A DNA stretch of 64,000 bases, from contig JAJEKB010021932.1 in assembly GCA_022393335.1 (NCBI GenBank), forward strand, positions 1 through 64,000. The letters are read 5' to 3'. Below the pieces are notes generated by a model, which saw nothing but the letters and a program-made list of their open reading frames with translations, did not search any database and was not told where the DNA came from. The stretch is from Macrotrachela quadricornifera. Its lineage: Eukaryota; Rotifera; Eurotatoria; Philodinida; Philodinidae. Made by a program: the position numbers and the translations under genes. Positions 33,876 to 46,060 of the stretch are shown one piece after another; positions within the stretch are counted from its first letter, which is position 1, and each line of letters opens with the position of its first letter.

Positions 33876-36800
33876 ATGTCTTTAATACGAAAAAGAACAT
33901 CTCGCTTCAATCAGCGTGTAACACAGTCATATCGTCGGCATTCAGTCTTACAATCTATAATTGATACTTTGAAGTAAGTTTTGTATGAATTCAGTTAACA
34001 AATTAATATTATGATTTTTGACGATTAGTTATGCTGGTGCAAATGTTACGGTAGCTGCACCATCGTCATCATTATATTCCATATCTGATACTTCATCTTC
34101 ATCAAATTCATTATTATCAACAACTGTACCAAATGTTTCATCGTCGAATAAAAATCATTCTCGTTCTCGTTCTCGTTCTAGTTCTAGTTCTAGTTCTTCT
34201 CATTCATCATTACTATCAAATCATTCTTCAAGCTCAAGTGATATGTCTAGCTATTCGATTGATAATGATGAATTTAAACCAGTCAATATTGATGCGATAG
34301 AAGATGCTTTTACACCATTATCTTCCACCTATGAATCAGAAGATGATGTAAAACATTTAAATACAAAGGAAATCGCTGTTTTGTTAATTGAATTGCGTTA
34401 TCGACATTCTCTTACAAGATCATGTATTACACACATTTGTGAATTATTACAAGTACTACAAGTACCAAATGCTCCATGTAGTTTTAATCATATTGAATCG
34501 TTAGTCATTTGCGTATATCGCTCGTCTACACTTCCTAACAAATCAGTTATATGTCCCTCATGTTATAAACAATCTTCAAATTTCAAAATGTGTACAAGTA
34601 CTGTTAATTGTGAATCTCAATCTTCATTTGTTCAAGTACCTATCACGAATTATACTTTTGCAATTGAGCCACAGATTAGGATGATAGCTGAACGAAATCC
34701 AATAATGAAAAGAAAATTTAATAAACATACGATTTCAGACATTACTCATGGTTTGGCATATGAAAAATTGCTTAAAATGGAATCCCAGCCATTTTTAACT
34801 TTATTATTGAACTCTGATGGTGGATTAATAAAAGCAACTTCAACATCTGTTTGGTTGACTACATTTGTTATCAATGAGCTACCACGAAAATTGCGATTTC
34901 TTCCAGAAAATATTATACTTGGAATGTTATCGACAGGTAGCACAAAACCTAAAAAGAATGAAATGCCTGAACTTTTGTCAGATATTATAAATGAGCTTTG
35001 TCAATTGGAGAAAGGGATGGCTATATTTCTCAATCATGAAGATGGAAATAATGTAGAACAAATTGTCAAAATATTCCTTCTTGCTTGTGTTTGTGATAAG
35101 CCAGCCACTGCACTTTTGTTAAATCATAAGGAATCGACTGGTTTCTTTGGCTGTACATACTGTACAATGAAAGGTAACCTTAAATGCATAAATCTAAAAG
35201 AAAGCATTTAATTAACCGTAACTAAAAAACATTCTTCTTAAATATTTAATCTCAAAAAAAAAATAATGAGGCTTTCACGTGTATTTTATTTAATCATCTA
35301 ATCGTTATTTTCATTCTGTTTATTAACGATTTTAATTGTTTTCATTTAACTTTCGATGACTATAGGTAAATCAGTTCAAGCAGGTAACGCCACGATTCGA
35401 TCGTTTGTTTCTAATCCAAGAGAAAAAGTAATTCTGAGATCGAACAAAACATACGACAAAGCTATTCTGTTCATTCAAAATGTTAGTATTGTTGTATACT
35501 TTAATTCTTTCATAAAGCATATATTTAGGGTAATAAACCACCAAACTCTAACAACACCCTCTCACATGAAGCATGTGCTAAATACCTACAAGGTGTCAAA
35601 GGACCATGCATATTGAGAAGATTGTCATACTTTGATGTATATAAGTCTTTTATATGCGACACGCTTCACAACCTATATCTTGGTGTGACGGTAATACTTT
35701 TTGTATTTAGAGATGCAAAAAATCGTATTTTTCTGCAAAAAGATTGTAAATTTTCGGTATGAAAACCGCCGATACCCAACCAAATCGTCATGTTAATCAT
35801 AACCAGTTTTACTCGATCTGTCTGATACTGGTATTTCCCAAATCCCACAAGAAATTTGGCTAAGATTTGTGTAGAGTTTGGCGAAAATGTGCATAAATTT
35901 ATTAAGTCCTACGAAATTTTTACTAAATCTCTTATGGGATTTGAGAAATAAATAGTAGTATCATATAGAGCGAATAAAACTGATTATAACTGGTACAGCA
36001 ATCTGCTTGGATTTAAGAGGGTTCTCATAGCGAAAATTTACAATCTTTTTGCAGAAAAATAGGATTTATTGCATCTCTATTTGTATTTTATTCTTCAAAC
36101 TTAAATTATATTTTCTATAGGCTAAAATACTCAAGTTACTTTTATCGAAACCTTCTTCAAAAGCTGGCATTACTAGTACAATGAGTGTTTATGATCAAAT
36201 AGATTTTGTTGCTCAAATGTTTAATACAATTTCATATCCATCAAGAACCTATCGACAACCAAGAGATATCTATCTATTCAAGAAATTTAAAGGAAATGAG
36301 TTGAGAATATTTCTTCTTTTTGACTACTCGTAAGTTTCTCACTCTATAACTTTGTTTTATTCTTTGCTGTCGTATAGGATATTCGAAAATGTGCTTGAAA
36401 AAGAACATTATGAACATTTAAAAGCATTAGCTTTTGTTGCTCATCTGGTGGAAAGCCAATACCTATTGATTAATACACACAAAGATATTGAGTATCTAGC
36501 TGCTTATTTTGATGAAAATTTTGCTTCTTTCTATACTGTAAAAGAAATTACTTTTTTTTCCTTAAATTATTTGCTTTAATCTAGGAAAGACATGTAGTGT
36601 CTGTAATTCATTCTTTACATCATTTTTATATTTCTGTTCGTGATTATGGTCCCATGTATAATTATTCCACATTTTCGTTCGAATCCTCACTGGGTCTGTT
36701 AATGTGTGTTTTTTTAAACGATATATTTTCATGTATATGAATATAGGATCATTTCTTCGAACAGTTCATGGAAAATCAACTACGGCAGCAGAATTGATAA

Positions 36801-37390
36801 AGAATGTCGATTTATATCGTCAAGCATCACTTTGTGCCTCGTCTTCAACTTTTTCAATAAGAGGCAAAAAGTATATTAGTCAAATTTCGTCATCATTTCG
36901 TCAAATTACTTCTCTTGGTCTTGATATTGCACCTAGCGTAAAACTGTATCAAAAAATTTCATCTTCATCGTCCAATCTAGTATCTTTATGGCCTCATTCA
37001 ATTCGTTCTAACATGATACTTTACAAAACCTTATTTTTGAACAATTTACGATTTAGTGCTGATGATTTTACTACAATTCGGCGTTCCAGTGATGCTTGTA
37101 TCCTCTACGAGTCAAAGAAAAATCAGTACTCGGTTGGATTTATATTATGTATTGGCCATTTGGTAGACAAAAATGAAATCTATCTCCTTCTAAATAAAGT
37201 TAACATTTCTTCTACCGCTGATACACTTAGTATTCGAGGAAGAACTTTCAAATGCACCAATATCATAAAAGGCACGGTTCTTCCTGATTCAAATATCATT
37301 ATCAATCCATCTGATGTTACTCCAAAACTTGCTTTTCGACCAGATCACGATGATATGAAATTAGGACCGAATACATTTATTTTTTTCTAA
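33876..37390 (+). CDS. tnp2/CACTA-like transposase, 8 exons, intact (880 aa)
   Basis: Exons 33876-33973, 34029-35173, 35366-35481, 35529-35690, 36121-36329, 36378-36537, 36585-36693 and 36747-37390 join in frame at GT-AG introns and total 2643 nt. Residues 44-109 are a Ser/Arg-rich disordered region. CPSC at about 208-211 starts a small zinc-binding motif. The core, with LNSDGG (Asp of about 296), INELPRKLRF and later GCTYC plus KALLLN-like KPATALLLN, matches transposases annotated as tnp2-like from animals. Exon 4 has RRLSYFDVYKSF and LHNLYLGVT, the region with the family's Asp-x-x-H-x-x-x-L-G signature (here D-T-L-H-N-L-Y-L-G). Exon 7 has RDYGPMYNYSTFSFES, matching the DUF4218-type helical domain. 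AATAAA is at 37434. No premature stop is seen, so it may be active or domesticated. Confidence 0.85.
35708..36079. mobile_element. hAT MITE in intron 4 of the transposase gene
   Basis: The ends TAGAGATGCAA and, read inversely, TAGAGATGCAA extend into about 60-bp terminal inverted repeats. A perfect 8-bp target duplication TTTGTATT lies at 35700-35707 and 36080-36087. It occupies most of the intron without harming splice sites. Confidence 0.92.
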
Positions 37391-37934
37391 TATCCAAATC
37401 TGAGAGAATGCTCCTAACTCATTTATTATAGAAAATAAACATTGTAGTATCAGACATTCAATTTCAGAGTATATTTCTAATACGTCGTAAATGGCTTTTT
37501 AACTTCACATATTATCAATATTTGCCGTTTTCTGGAATCCACATATTTGCATATGACTGCTGAAAGAGATAAAACTATCTTGGTATTTGAAGTTTTAAAT
37601 GGAGAGTCGAAAGACAAAAAAGCAAGTAAAGACAGTTGGTTATCTAAAAACTGTAATACATGAAATAGAAATGGTCAGAATGGGTAATTTACTATCAAAA
37701 TTCATTTTAATGCCTGTTTTTCCATTATTTATATGACAATGAGGCATTTTAATGTTGAAAATGGTATGTCTACAGGTAATAATGCATTTTAATGACCATT
37801 TTGTCATTATTTAATTGATTGGGCTCTGCTGAAAGGATGGGTACTACGCCGAGTAGCTATGTTCGTTCATTCATAAGTTCCTTCATTCACATACATACGT
37901 ACCTTGATTCCTTCTTAGTGCAGTAGTATGTCTA
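37391..37934. other. 3' flank of the transposase gene
   Basis: Contains the likely polyadenylation signal at 37434. CATTTTAATG-type motifs recur near 37706, 37746 and 37785, possibly subterminal repeats of the element. No terminal inverted repeat could be matched to the left side. Confidence 0.4.
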
Positions 37935-38586
37935 GTAAAGTTTGACCGAAGGATAGTCGGGGTTGAAGAATCCGAATCTGGTATTAGTTTTTTAAAATTT
38001 TTTTTGTGACCAATTTTTTTACAGAAATGACAACTTTTTTACAAAACAGGTTTTTTTTTTATAGATGAATAAGCCATACGTTTTGATAAAACTTGACTGA
38101 CCGTTATCAGGTACAGAAAATTCGAATTCGGAGCGAATAAAAGCATTTTTGATCTATTTCTTAGCTTTTTTAATGGACTTCTTGTTATTTGAAGCTTAAA
38201 ATAAAAATAATCGAGAGTTGTGAATCTATGTTCGACATTGGTTCTAATAGAAGTGTTTACCTTTGTACATCACTATACATCAGAGGTTTGGATAAGATTT
38301 AAGGAGAAGTATATGAAAAGGCAAAGTGACTGCTTGATGTCCTGTTGTTGAACCTTCATAGATACCAATCTTAAAATAACACTCAAAATAGACGTAGATT
38401 TTTTCTTAAGCCACAACGTGATGTACTCTATTAGTATCAGTTTTTGAATAGTTTTCCTTTTTTAGTTCTTTAATAAGTGTATTAACATATGTCCAGTAAT
38501 TTTTTGAGGGGAATTCAAACAAGATGCGTCTATTCGGTTCAAACATTAACTGATATTCAAGGATGTAGCAGTGTTAAATATGGAAA

Positions 38587-38636
38587 CGGCTAGTCGTGAG
38601 TGGCCGATCGGAGGGAGGCCGACGAACGACCAGACG
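38587..38636. repeat. conserved hairpin motif, copy 2
   Basis: Left arm CGGCTAGTCGT, loop GGCCGATCGGAGGGAGGCCG, right arm ACGACCAGACG with two changes relative to copy 1. Confidence 0.75.
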
Positions 38637-38918
38637 TTGACTTCGAAAGTTATTTCAAAGCATAATTTTAAAATAAGTTTCAAGTAAATTTAGTAGATTC
38701 TCCAAAGAACCTAATTAATTTTGTTTGATAACGAATCCGGCAAAATAACATTTTGTAAAAATGAAAAAGAAATTGAAAACTGATGAAAACTACACGATGT
38801 GTTCTGAGTGTTGGAAGTCTTTGGTTGCATATCGATCTGTTATGAATAAGCTATTTTGGTGCACATGAGAATCCTAATATGACAGATGACAGATAGAGAA
38901 ATAAACCGTGCATAGAAA

Positions 38919-38968
38919 CGGCTAGTTGTTAGTGGCCGAGCGGAGGGAGGCCGACGAACGACTAGTCG
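38919..38968. repeat. conserved hairpin motif, copy 3
   Basis: Left arm CGGCTAGTTGT, loop GGCCGAGCGGAGGGAGGCCG, right arm ACGACTAGTCG. The arm change C to T keeps pairing as a G-U. Confidence 0.75.
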
Positions 38969-39150
38969 TTGATTTAAAAAGTTTATCATAAGTGCAATAA
39001 GTGCGATTTGAGGTATTTTATTAGATTCTCAAATAACTCGATTATTGTGGGAAAAGATGTCTTTGTTAGATATTTTATGTAACAGAGCATATCTAGTAAA
39101 GGAATTGTGAACGCTAACATGGTGTTATTTGCTTATTATAGTATAAACAG

Positions 39151-40063
39151 AAATTAATATGTAGTTGTGTCGACCTAAAACTTTAAAAAGCTGTCCGAAA
39201 TTCTCTAGTTTGAAAAAAGATTTTTTTTTCATAGAATCGTGGTTTGAAGTGCTCGCCACCTGGTCATGCTATTGAACTTGAATGAACAAATTGAAACATC
39301 TGAACTGTGTCTAATTCAGTTTTCTGAAAGAAACAGTCGTATAGCGATAAATATTGCGTTTAAAAAGACATGAATCATTGTCTCTCAGTTTTGTTCAAAC
39401 AAGTCAAAGTTCAGGATTAGAAAATACGACGTTCCAAATCACTAACTATAGTCAGATATCTGTATTAAACTTGATCAATCTTAATCAAAGACAAAGAACT
39501 CAAAATTGAGGTTTACTCGTCATTTATATATGAATCTATATAGGGATATTTCTATAAAACGATCAACTCTAGAATGGATGTTCTTTTCGTAGCTTTCATG
39601 CAATCAAGGAGACTGAGGTATAAAATAATCCAAATGAAAATTACTTTGCATGATAATCACGCTAAATTTCATTTTAGAAAAGGGTCAGCGACTCCGCAGA
39701 ATGAGCACTATCTTGTTTAGTACATTACCTTAATGTCTTCCCTCAGTAGATAATTTGATCGTCAAACGGAAGACTCAACGTAACAGAATAAAGGCGATGA
39801 AGCTGACACCAGAACATATTTCATATATTTCTGACTAATGAGATGCTGGTTATATGGATGGCAAATGATCAAGATGCTATTATAAATAATTTTGAGTAGA
39901 CCTAAGACGATTTTATAACAGTCGTCACTTCGAGATCGACTTAAGAAACTATTGCTTTGTAATATTATGTTATGATTTTTATGTAGTCACCAAAATATAT
40001 TTTTAACAACGGTACATTTTCTATACAAATGAATAAGACATGGTATTTGCATAGCTCGTACAT
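39151..40063. other. unassigned AT-rich region
   Basis: No gene recognised. It may hold the 5' flank of the piggyBac pseudogene that follows. Confidence 0.4.
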
Positions 40064-41730
40064 GTGCACTATAAGTTACATAATATCAATTCCTTTCAGT
40101 ATAGGGTCAGCGATGTTAACATCGCGTTATTTGTACATAAGTACAACCGACATTTTGAAACTGTTCATATGTTGTTTGAAGAAATCGAGACAGAGGATAA
40201 CACTAGTTCACTCAGTGTAGTGAGTTCCCTGGATGACGATTTTGAAACAATGCACCTAGGCTTTGACAATAGCGACGAAGAAATTATAGATGATGACGTG
40301 GACTCACATACTTGGAATGAAATAGAATCAGAATTCGATGCAAAACTTTTGGATAATCATGGATTTACCAAAAAAGTAACTTCTATTTCCGAAGATAATA
40401 CAATCAGTCTTATCGATTGTTATCAGCATTTTATTACAGAGGAAATTGTTGATCCATCGTGCATGAAACTAACCGATACATGCCGTAGAACTTGCAAAAT
40501 CGTGAGATTAGTACACAACCAATATTCCATCAATGAAAAGCAACCACTAATGAAGAGATGCCCAAGTTCTTTGGAATCATCATTGAAATGAGGGAGGGAT
40601 TGGTATAGATGTCGATAACTGAAACACTACTGGAACAGTAGTCAGTTGTGTGATCTAGAGATCGTTCAAAATGCCATGTCGACAGAGAGATGTGAATTAC
40701 TTCTCAAAGTTTGGAATTTTTGAACAACGATAATAGAAATTCGTACTACGATAGGTTGTTCAATTTCAAGTGACTTTTGGATTTAGTTGAAGCGATATTT
40801 TTATTAGTATATATACCCACCGTAGTTATTGCCATCGATGAAACTATGGTACCATAACTAGGCACGCTTTTCTTCCAACAATGTATCCTTGGGAAAAACT
40901 TACAAGTCCAGTGTAAAGATGTAGAAGTTAGCGGCTACCAATGGATACACATGGAATTATATGATCTATCACTAGTGAGCTTAGATGGTCTTCTGGAACG
41001 TTATCGATCCAAAGTAGCTGACAACTTTTTAACCAGTATTTCTCTTGCGGAGCGTTCCTTAGAATATGACGCGTATCTCATTGGAACATTAAGAAATATT
41101 CATGTCAAATCGGGGAACATAGCTTTTCAAAAAATCTCGGACGCAGCAAAGTTTACGGACTTTAAAATAAAGATGGCATAAAGTTGAATGTGTGAAAAGA
41201 CAAAGACGAAATCTTCATAATATTCACAAGATCATCGCATTCAAAAACTGCCGCTGCCACTAATGAAACTAATGATGGAAATGAGCGTAACATGAACTCA
41301 TAATTTGTACTAGACTACAACACTAAAAGGTGGATTTGAATTGATTTTTGAATTGCAGTAGTAAATAGCTATTTGATTTACAACAAAATCTATAATACAA
41401 GCGAAGTAACCATTCTACAGTGCAATGAAAGTCTTGTGCGGTCTTTACTCCTTGGTATACCATGAGAGAACCTCAAATCTGATTCCAGGAAGCAATCAAT
41501 GCGATATTCGAAGCGTAGACTTGCTGATCACAAGCTACAAGAAATCGATGGACCTATGTAGTGTTCGAAGACGTTGTGTTCGTTGCTACAAGAAAATCAG
41601 AAAACATGATTCAAAAGAAGCAAATGCGATAGCAGCAAAAAGAATAAACATTTTTGGTTCGAATTGCAAAAATTTCTTCTGTCTTGATTGTTTTAACGAA
41701 AAGCATTTTCTCCAGTTTCTCTTTGCTTAA
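40064..41730 (+). pseudogene. piggyBac transposase pseudogene
   Basis: The first part (to 40591) has an acidic N-terminus rich in Asp/Glu/Ser, then WNEIESEFDAKLLDN and a FITEEIVDP block, the typical N-terminal pattern of piggyBac transposases. Near 40830 the frame gives AIDETMVP, the family's IDE motif with the catalytic Asp. Near 40980-41110 comes a KVADNFLTSISLAE block equivalent to the family's second catalytic region (DNFYTS). Near 41565-41700 comes a Cys-rich C-terminal finger with RRRCVRCYKK and CKNFFCLDCF. These pieces lie in different frames with stops between, so the gene is broken. It is the only piggyBac transposase trace here and could be related to the source of the TTAA MITEs. 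Confidence 0.8.
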
Positions 41731-42101
41731 TATAGAAAAGAGAAAGAACCAACTTTTTTCTCATTTTCCTCTTTAGAACATACCGTGAGCCACTAATAGT
41801 GTATATTGACTCAAACGTGTTAAAATAAATTGAAATCAATTTATTCCTAAATTATTCTAACTAACTAAAATGCAGACAAATATTAAGTGACAATAACTTC
41901 ACTTTCTTAAAAAACCGGAACAAACATTTACTGTCCTTTCTTTTTTGGTTCTCTTCTACCGATTGCATCAAATACTTTATTGAATTTCTTGTGTTTGTTC
42001 ACAATTTGTTTTCATAAGGTCATAGTTTTTTATTAATTTATATCTAATTGCTTCGATCCGTGTAAGATAGTTCGAAACGGTGAAAAAATCAAAAGAAAGC
42101 A
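41731..42101. other. unassigned AT-rich spacer
   Basis: No ORF or repeat recognised. Confidence 0.4.
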
Positions 42102-43446
42102 GGGTAACAAGAGAAAAATTGGTCTCCTATCAGAGTTTGACTTTCTCCCTTCGTTTTTTCCATGTCAACTGTTATAATTCTATCTCTAATAAAATCAGAT
42201 GATTTCATGCATTTCACATAGTACGAGAATCGACTTAGTTACTGTTGTCTTGCCTATGCTATAACGGATATATTTGTTCATAATATGACACTTCTTATTT
42301 GTCAGAAATATATCGATCCGTTTTAGAACATATACTGACCAATACATCTCATCAAACTCTATGAATTGATGCTAAAATAACTAGGAAAACATGTGGGTAA
42401 CCAGATCTACTGATCGTTACAATAGGTATTGCACTACGTATTATAAACTTCAGAGCGAGTGCATAGAGCCGTCGTTCATCAAATACAGATGAGTGTACTC
42501 TGAATTATATACACATCGATAGATTTCGATAAAATCAATCAGATAATGCTAAAATATCTAGGAAAATGAATGGGTAAGGCAGTTCATTGTATCACACAAC
42601 GATTATCGCGCCAAAAAAATGTGTTTTTCAACTAGTTTATGATCAAATATCTCGGCAATAGTTAGGATAGTAATTTTAAGAATTAATATATATGATATCA
42701 GCACTGAAAAATTAAGTCGATCTATGTAGTTTTTATCGTATTTTATTCGCTTTCATCTTTTTCAAAAAACTTATTTATCGTAACCCTCAAAGATACACCA
42801 AAAAATGAAATTCATTGGAACGTTAGTTTGATTATGAAGAACCGTTTCTATGCCAATAAAAAGCGAAAAAAACTCAAAAGTGCGCTTGAACAAATTATAA
42901 AAGCCACGCTTTCACCGAATTTTTTCCCGCATATTCCTGATGAAAACGAAGATTGAGTTTTTCGAAAAAAACGAAAGTTGATAAGGTACGGTAAAAAAAT
43001 ATCTAGATCGACTCAATTTTTTTATACTGATATCAAATATATAAGTTTTGAAAACTACTATCCTGATTATTAAAGAGATAATTGATCAAAAACTAGTCGA
43101 AAAACATATTTTTTGGCAGTAACGATCGTTGTATACTATAAAGTATTGTCCTATTCGTTCGTTTTCCTAGATATTCTAGCATCACCTGATAGATCTCATT
43201 GAGGTCTATCGATTAGTATATGTTCCAAAATGGATCGATATGTTTCTGGCAAATCAGAAGTGTTATACTATGAACAAATATGCCCTTTATAGCATAGTTA
43301 ACGCAATGGTAGCTAAATCGAATCTCATACAATGTGAAATCTATTAAATCGTCTGATTATATTAGAGATAGACTTGAGACAGTTAAAATAGTTAAAATGG
43401 AGGGAGGAAATCGAGTTCTGATAAAGGGTCACTTTGCCTCTTATCG
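42102..43446. repeat. large diverged foldback (inverted arms of about 500-670 bp)
   Basis: The left arm (about 42102-42770) is the reverse complement, with many substitutions, of the right arm (about 42960-43446). Shared blocks include TATCGATCC, GAACATATACT, TTTTTCAACTAGTTT and ATATGATATCAG. The left arm carries an extra internal duplication of about 150 bp near 42380-42560. Divergence shows it is older than the other foldbacks. No coding sequence. Confidence 0.75.
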
Positions 43447-45479
43447 TTCTCCATCTTCTATCTGAAAATGACAATAAATTATGATTGAAGAAAAGCCTCA
43501 TCACTAATATTCAATAATGTTTCAAAATAAATGACGCTATCTACATATACTCAATTAATTCAATATAATTTTGATAATATAAGGGCTTCAACTAGAAAAA
43601 AAGGTGGAGGTGTACTTGTTCCTACATATTCAATACTCGGTCGTGATTTTGAAAATAAATATTTAATTCGTTCGAAACGTCGAAAAAATGACAAAATTAT
43701 CTGAAATAAAAAGGAAAATTATGATTAAAGAAAAGTTTCAACATTGATATTCAAAAATGATTCGAAATAAGTAACGTTCTTTACATATACTCACTTATAA
43801 AGGTTTATCAAAAGTTTTTAGAATCAAGAAAACTGAAACTCTAATCCCTTTCTCAAAATTTTCATTTAGTTTTCTTTTGAGAAACTATGAAGAGATTCGG
43901 ATCGCAAGACCTCAAAAACCTTAGATCAAACTTATAAGATATCGTCATTTTTGCAAAAATAGTCCTCCTTTAACGAAACTTGAAATTCTACGAAGTTTCT
44001 ATTATTCGATAATGTAACTATTGTAACTTTATTTTTGTTAGAATTAGAATATCATCATAATGGCATCTGTCGTCTGCTTTTTGTTATTATTAGAGAGATA
44101 AAATGATTCCAACTTTTGGATAATTAAGTCGCATTTAAAAATTGATCAATCTTGGTTCAAGCAAACTGGACTAAAACCATCTTTGTAAAATAAATTCAAC
44201 AAAACAAAAACGGGTGTATCGTAAAACCCTTTTAAACGTCACAAATCATTTTTTATTTGTTATAATTCTTTAGGAAGAAAAATGGTGCGACATAGAACTC
44301 TTCTAGATCTCTGCAGTCATTTTTTATTTGGCATGGTTCATTAAAATATCCAAAATCTTTTAATGATTTATTAAATAAGCGAGCAAAACTTTAAAAAGTT
44401 TAGATCGTAGCTAAAAACCTTAGTAGCTCAGTTGAGTTTCTTTTCTTACAAAGAGTAGAGTACTACATGAAGTTAAAACTATAACGTTTAAGCTTCCATT
44501 GTGATCTAATTGAAGTGTTCTGACCTGCTCTTTTTTATTACGGAGGCTTTTCGGAAGAATTTAAATAAAAGGAAAAAGTATCCAAATACAGTCATTGAAT
44601 GAGTCGACTCGTTTTCTTTTAGAATTTCTTAGAGTTAAGGACAACGTCATATGAATAGTTGAATGTAAATGTTAAAAACACCGACAATACGTACCAACCA
44701 GATAATCAGATTTGATGCTTCCTATCAGTTTTAGGAAACCTTTTTTCCTTATTTTATTAAGAAGTAACGCATAATAAGTCTATTACAAATTAATTCAAAT
44801 GATAGGTCTAATCAAATCGGTTTTTTAAAAAGAAAACCAAGTGGTTTTTCTACTAATACGAAATAAAATGACTTTTCTAAAAATCAAAACACTTTTTTGA
44901 AAACATTTGATTCTTTCATATTCACTAAGAGAGATACTTTGTATGTGTTTCTGCGTTAATTCATGTTGCCAGCTTCGCTCTCGGCGAGACAAAATGTTTC
45001 AAAAAGCAATCTGATATGCAGTAATTCATCTAATTTCTGGAAAGTCGCTGGGTTTGTCGAAAAGTCATTTGATGTCCCGAAACGCATATGATTTCTTGGA
45101 AATTACTACAACGATCATATGGGTAATCTTGAAATAGATTGGGCAAGCGATTCATGAAAACGAACCAAACAACCGATGATCTAGTTACTGAACAACCTCA
45201 CACAATCATGTAATCAAAAAACGTACAAATGTTCCAATATCAAGTAGCTTTGACTTCACAACATAGCATACAAATCATGCATAAACAACCATCGCATTTG
45301 ACTCATACAATCGAAAGTATTCATCTCCTGTGTGATCTTCAGCTATATCAGCATCCCCCAAATTGGCTTCAAAAATCGAAAAATATTTAGATACAACCTT
45401 GCCATGTATTATCCATTTGCAACGTATATATTGATATAAAGTGAAATTCAAATGTTCTGTCCCGATACAGAAAAATGCG
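43447..45479. other. unassigned region with short direct repeats
   Basis: Two diverged direct copies of about 110 bp lie near 43455-43560 and 43695-43800 (TATGATTRAAGAAAAG and ACATATACTCA blocks). Two shorter ones, containing CATTTTTTATTTG, lie near 44240 and 44317. I see no gene. Confidence 0.5.
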
Positions 45480-46060
45480 TGAATCAATCTCGATATAAAA
45501 TATTCATTTGTTACGTGTTCGCTGCTCATACAATCAGCGTCAAATGTTGTATTCGAATCGATCAAAATATTTTCATGGAATATGCTATAAATTCTTCTTT
45601 TGTGATATGTTCTTTCATTGTGTAATTACCTTTCAGAATTCTCTTCTGATTGATCAAAATATTTCAATAGTCTCTTGCTATGATTTCTTCCCTTGTGATG
45701 TGTTCTTTCATTGTTTAATTAACTTTTTACACTCACTTCTAATTGATCGGAATATTTCNNNNNNNNNNTGTTTAATTAACTTTTTACACTCACTTCTAAT
45801 TGATCGAAATATTTTAATAGGAACTTGATATGAATTCTTCTCTTGTGATGTGTTCTTTCGTCGAGTAATCAATTTTAACATTCTCGTTTCATTGACCGAA
45901 GTATTTCATTAGAAACTTGATGCGGAATTTCCTCTTGTGATGTATTTTTCAGCGGGTGATAAACTGATAGCATTCGCTTCTGATTTATCGAGATATTTCA
46001 ATAGAAACTTGATATGAGTTTTTCTCTTGTGATGTGTTTTTTTTTGGGTACTAAACTGTA
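45480..46060. repeat. tandem satellite with period of about 95 bp, containing an assembly gap
   Basis: CTTGTGATGTGTTCTTTC-like blocks recur near 45599, 45693, 45843, 45937 and 46027. Each is followed by a TTGATYGAAATATTT block. The copies are imperfect. The stop-free stretches here come from the repeat rather than from a gene. Confidence 0.75.
45759..45768. other. assembly gap (10 N)
   Basis: Ten N lie inside the satellite. The sequence on the right repeats that on the left (TGTTTAATTAACTTTTTACA), so copies may be missing or collapsed. Confidence 0.95.

Larger units (their letters stand above)
37935..39150. repeat. dispersed repeat family copy 2 with two hairpin copies
   Basis: About 37935-38650 is a diverged homologue of 13180-13945, and 39020-39150 resembles 14320-14450. 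It contains hairpin copies at 38587-38636 and 38919-38968. No coding sequence. Confidence 0.65.

Noticed and set aside
45508..45828. Open frame across the N gap
   Set aside because: It runs through satellite repeats and unknown bases; not a credible gene.
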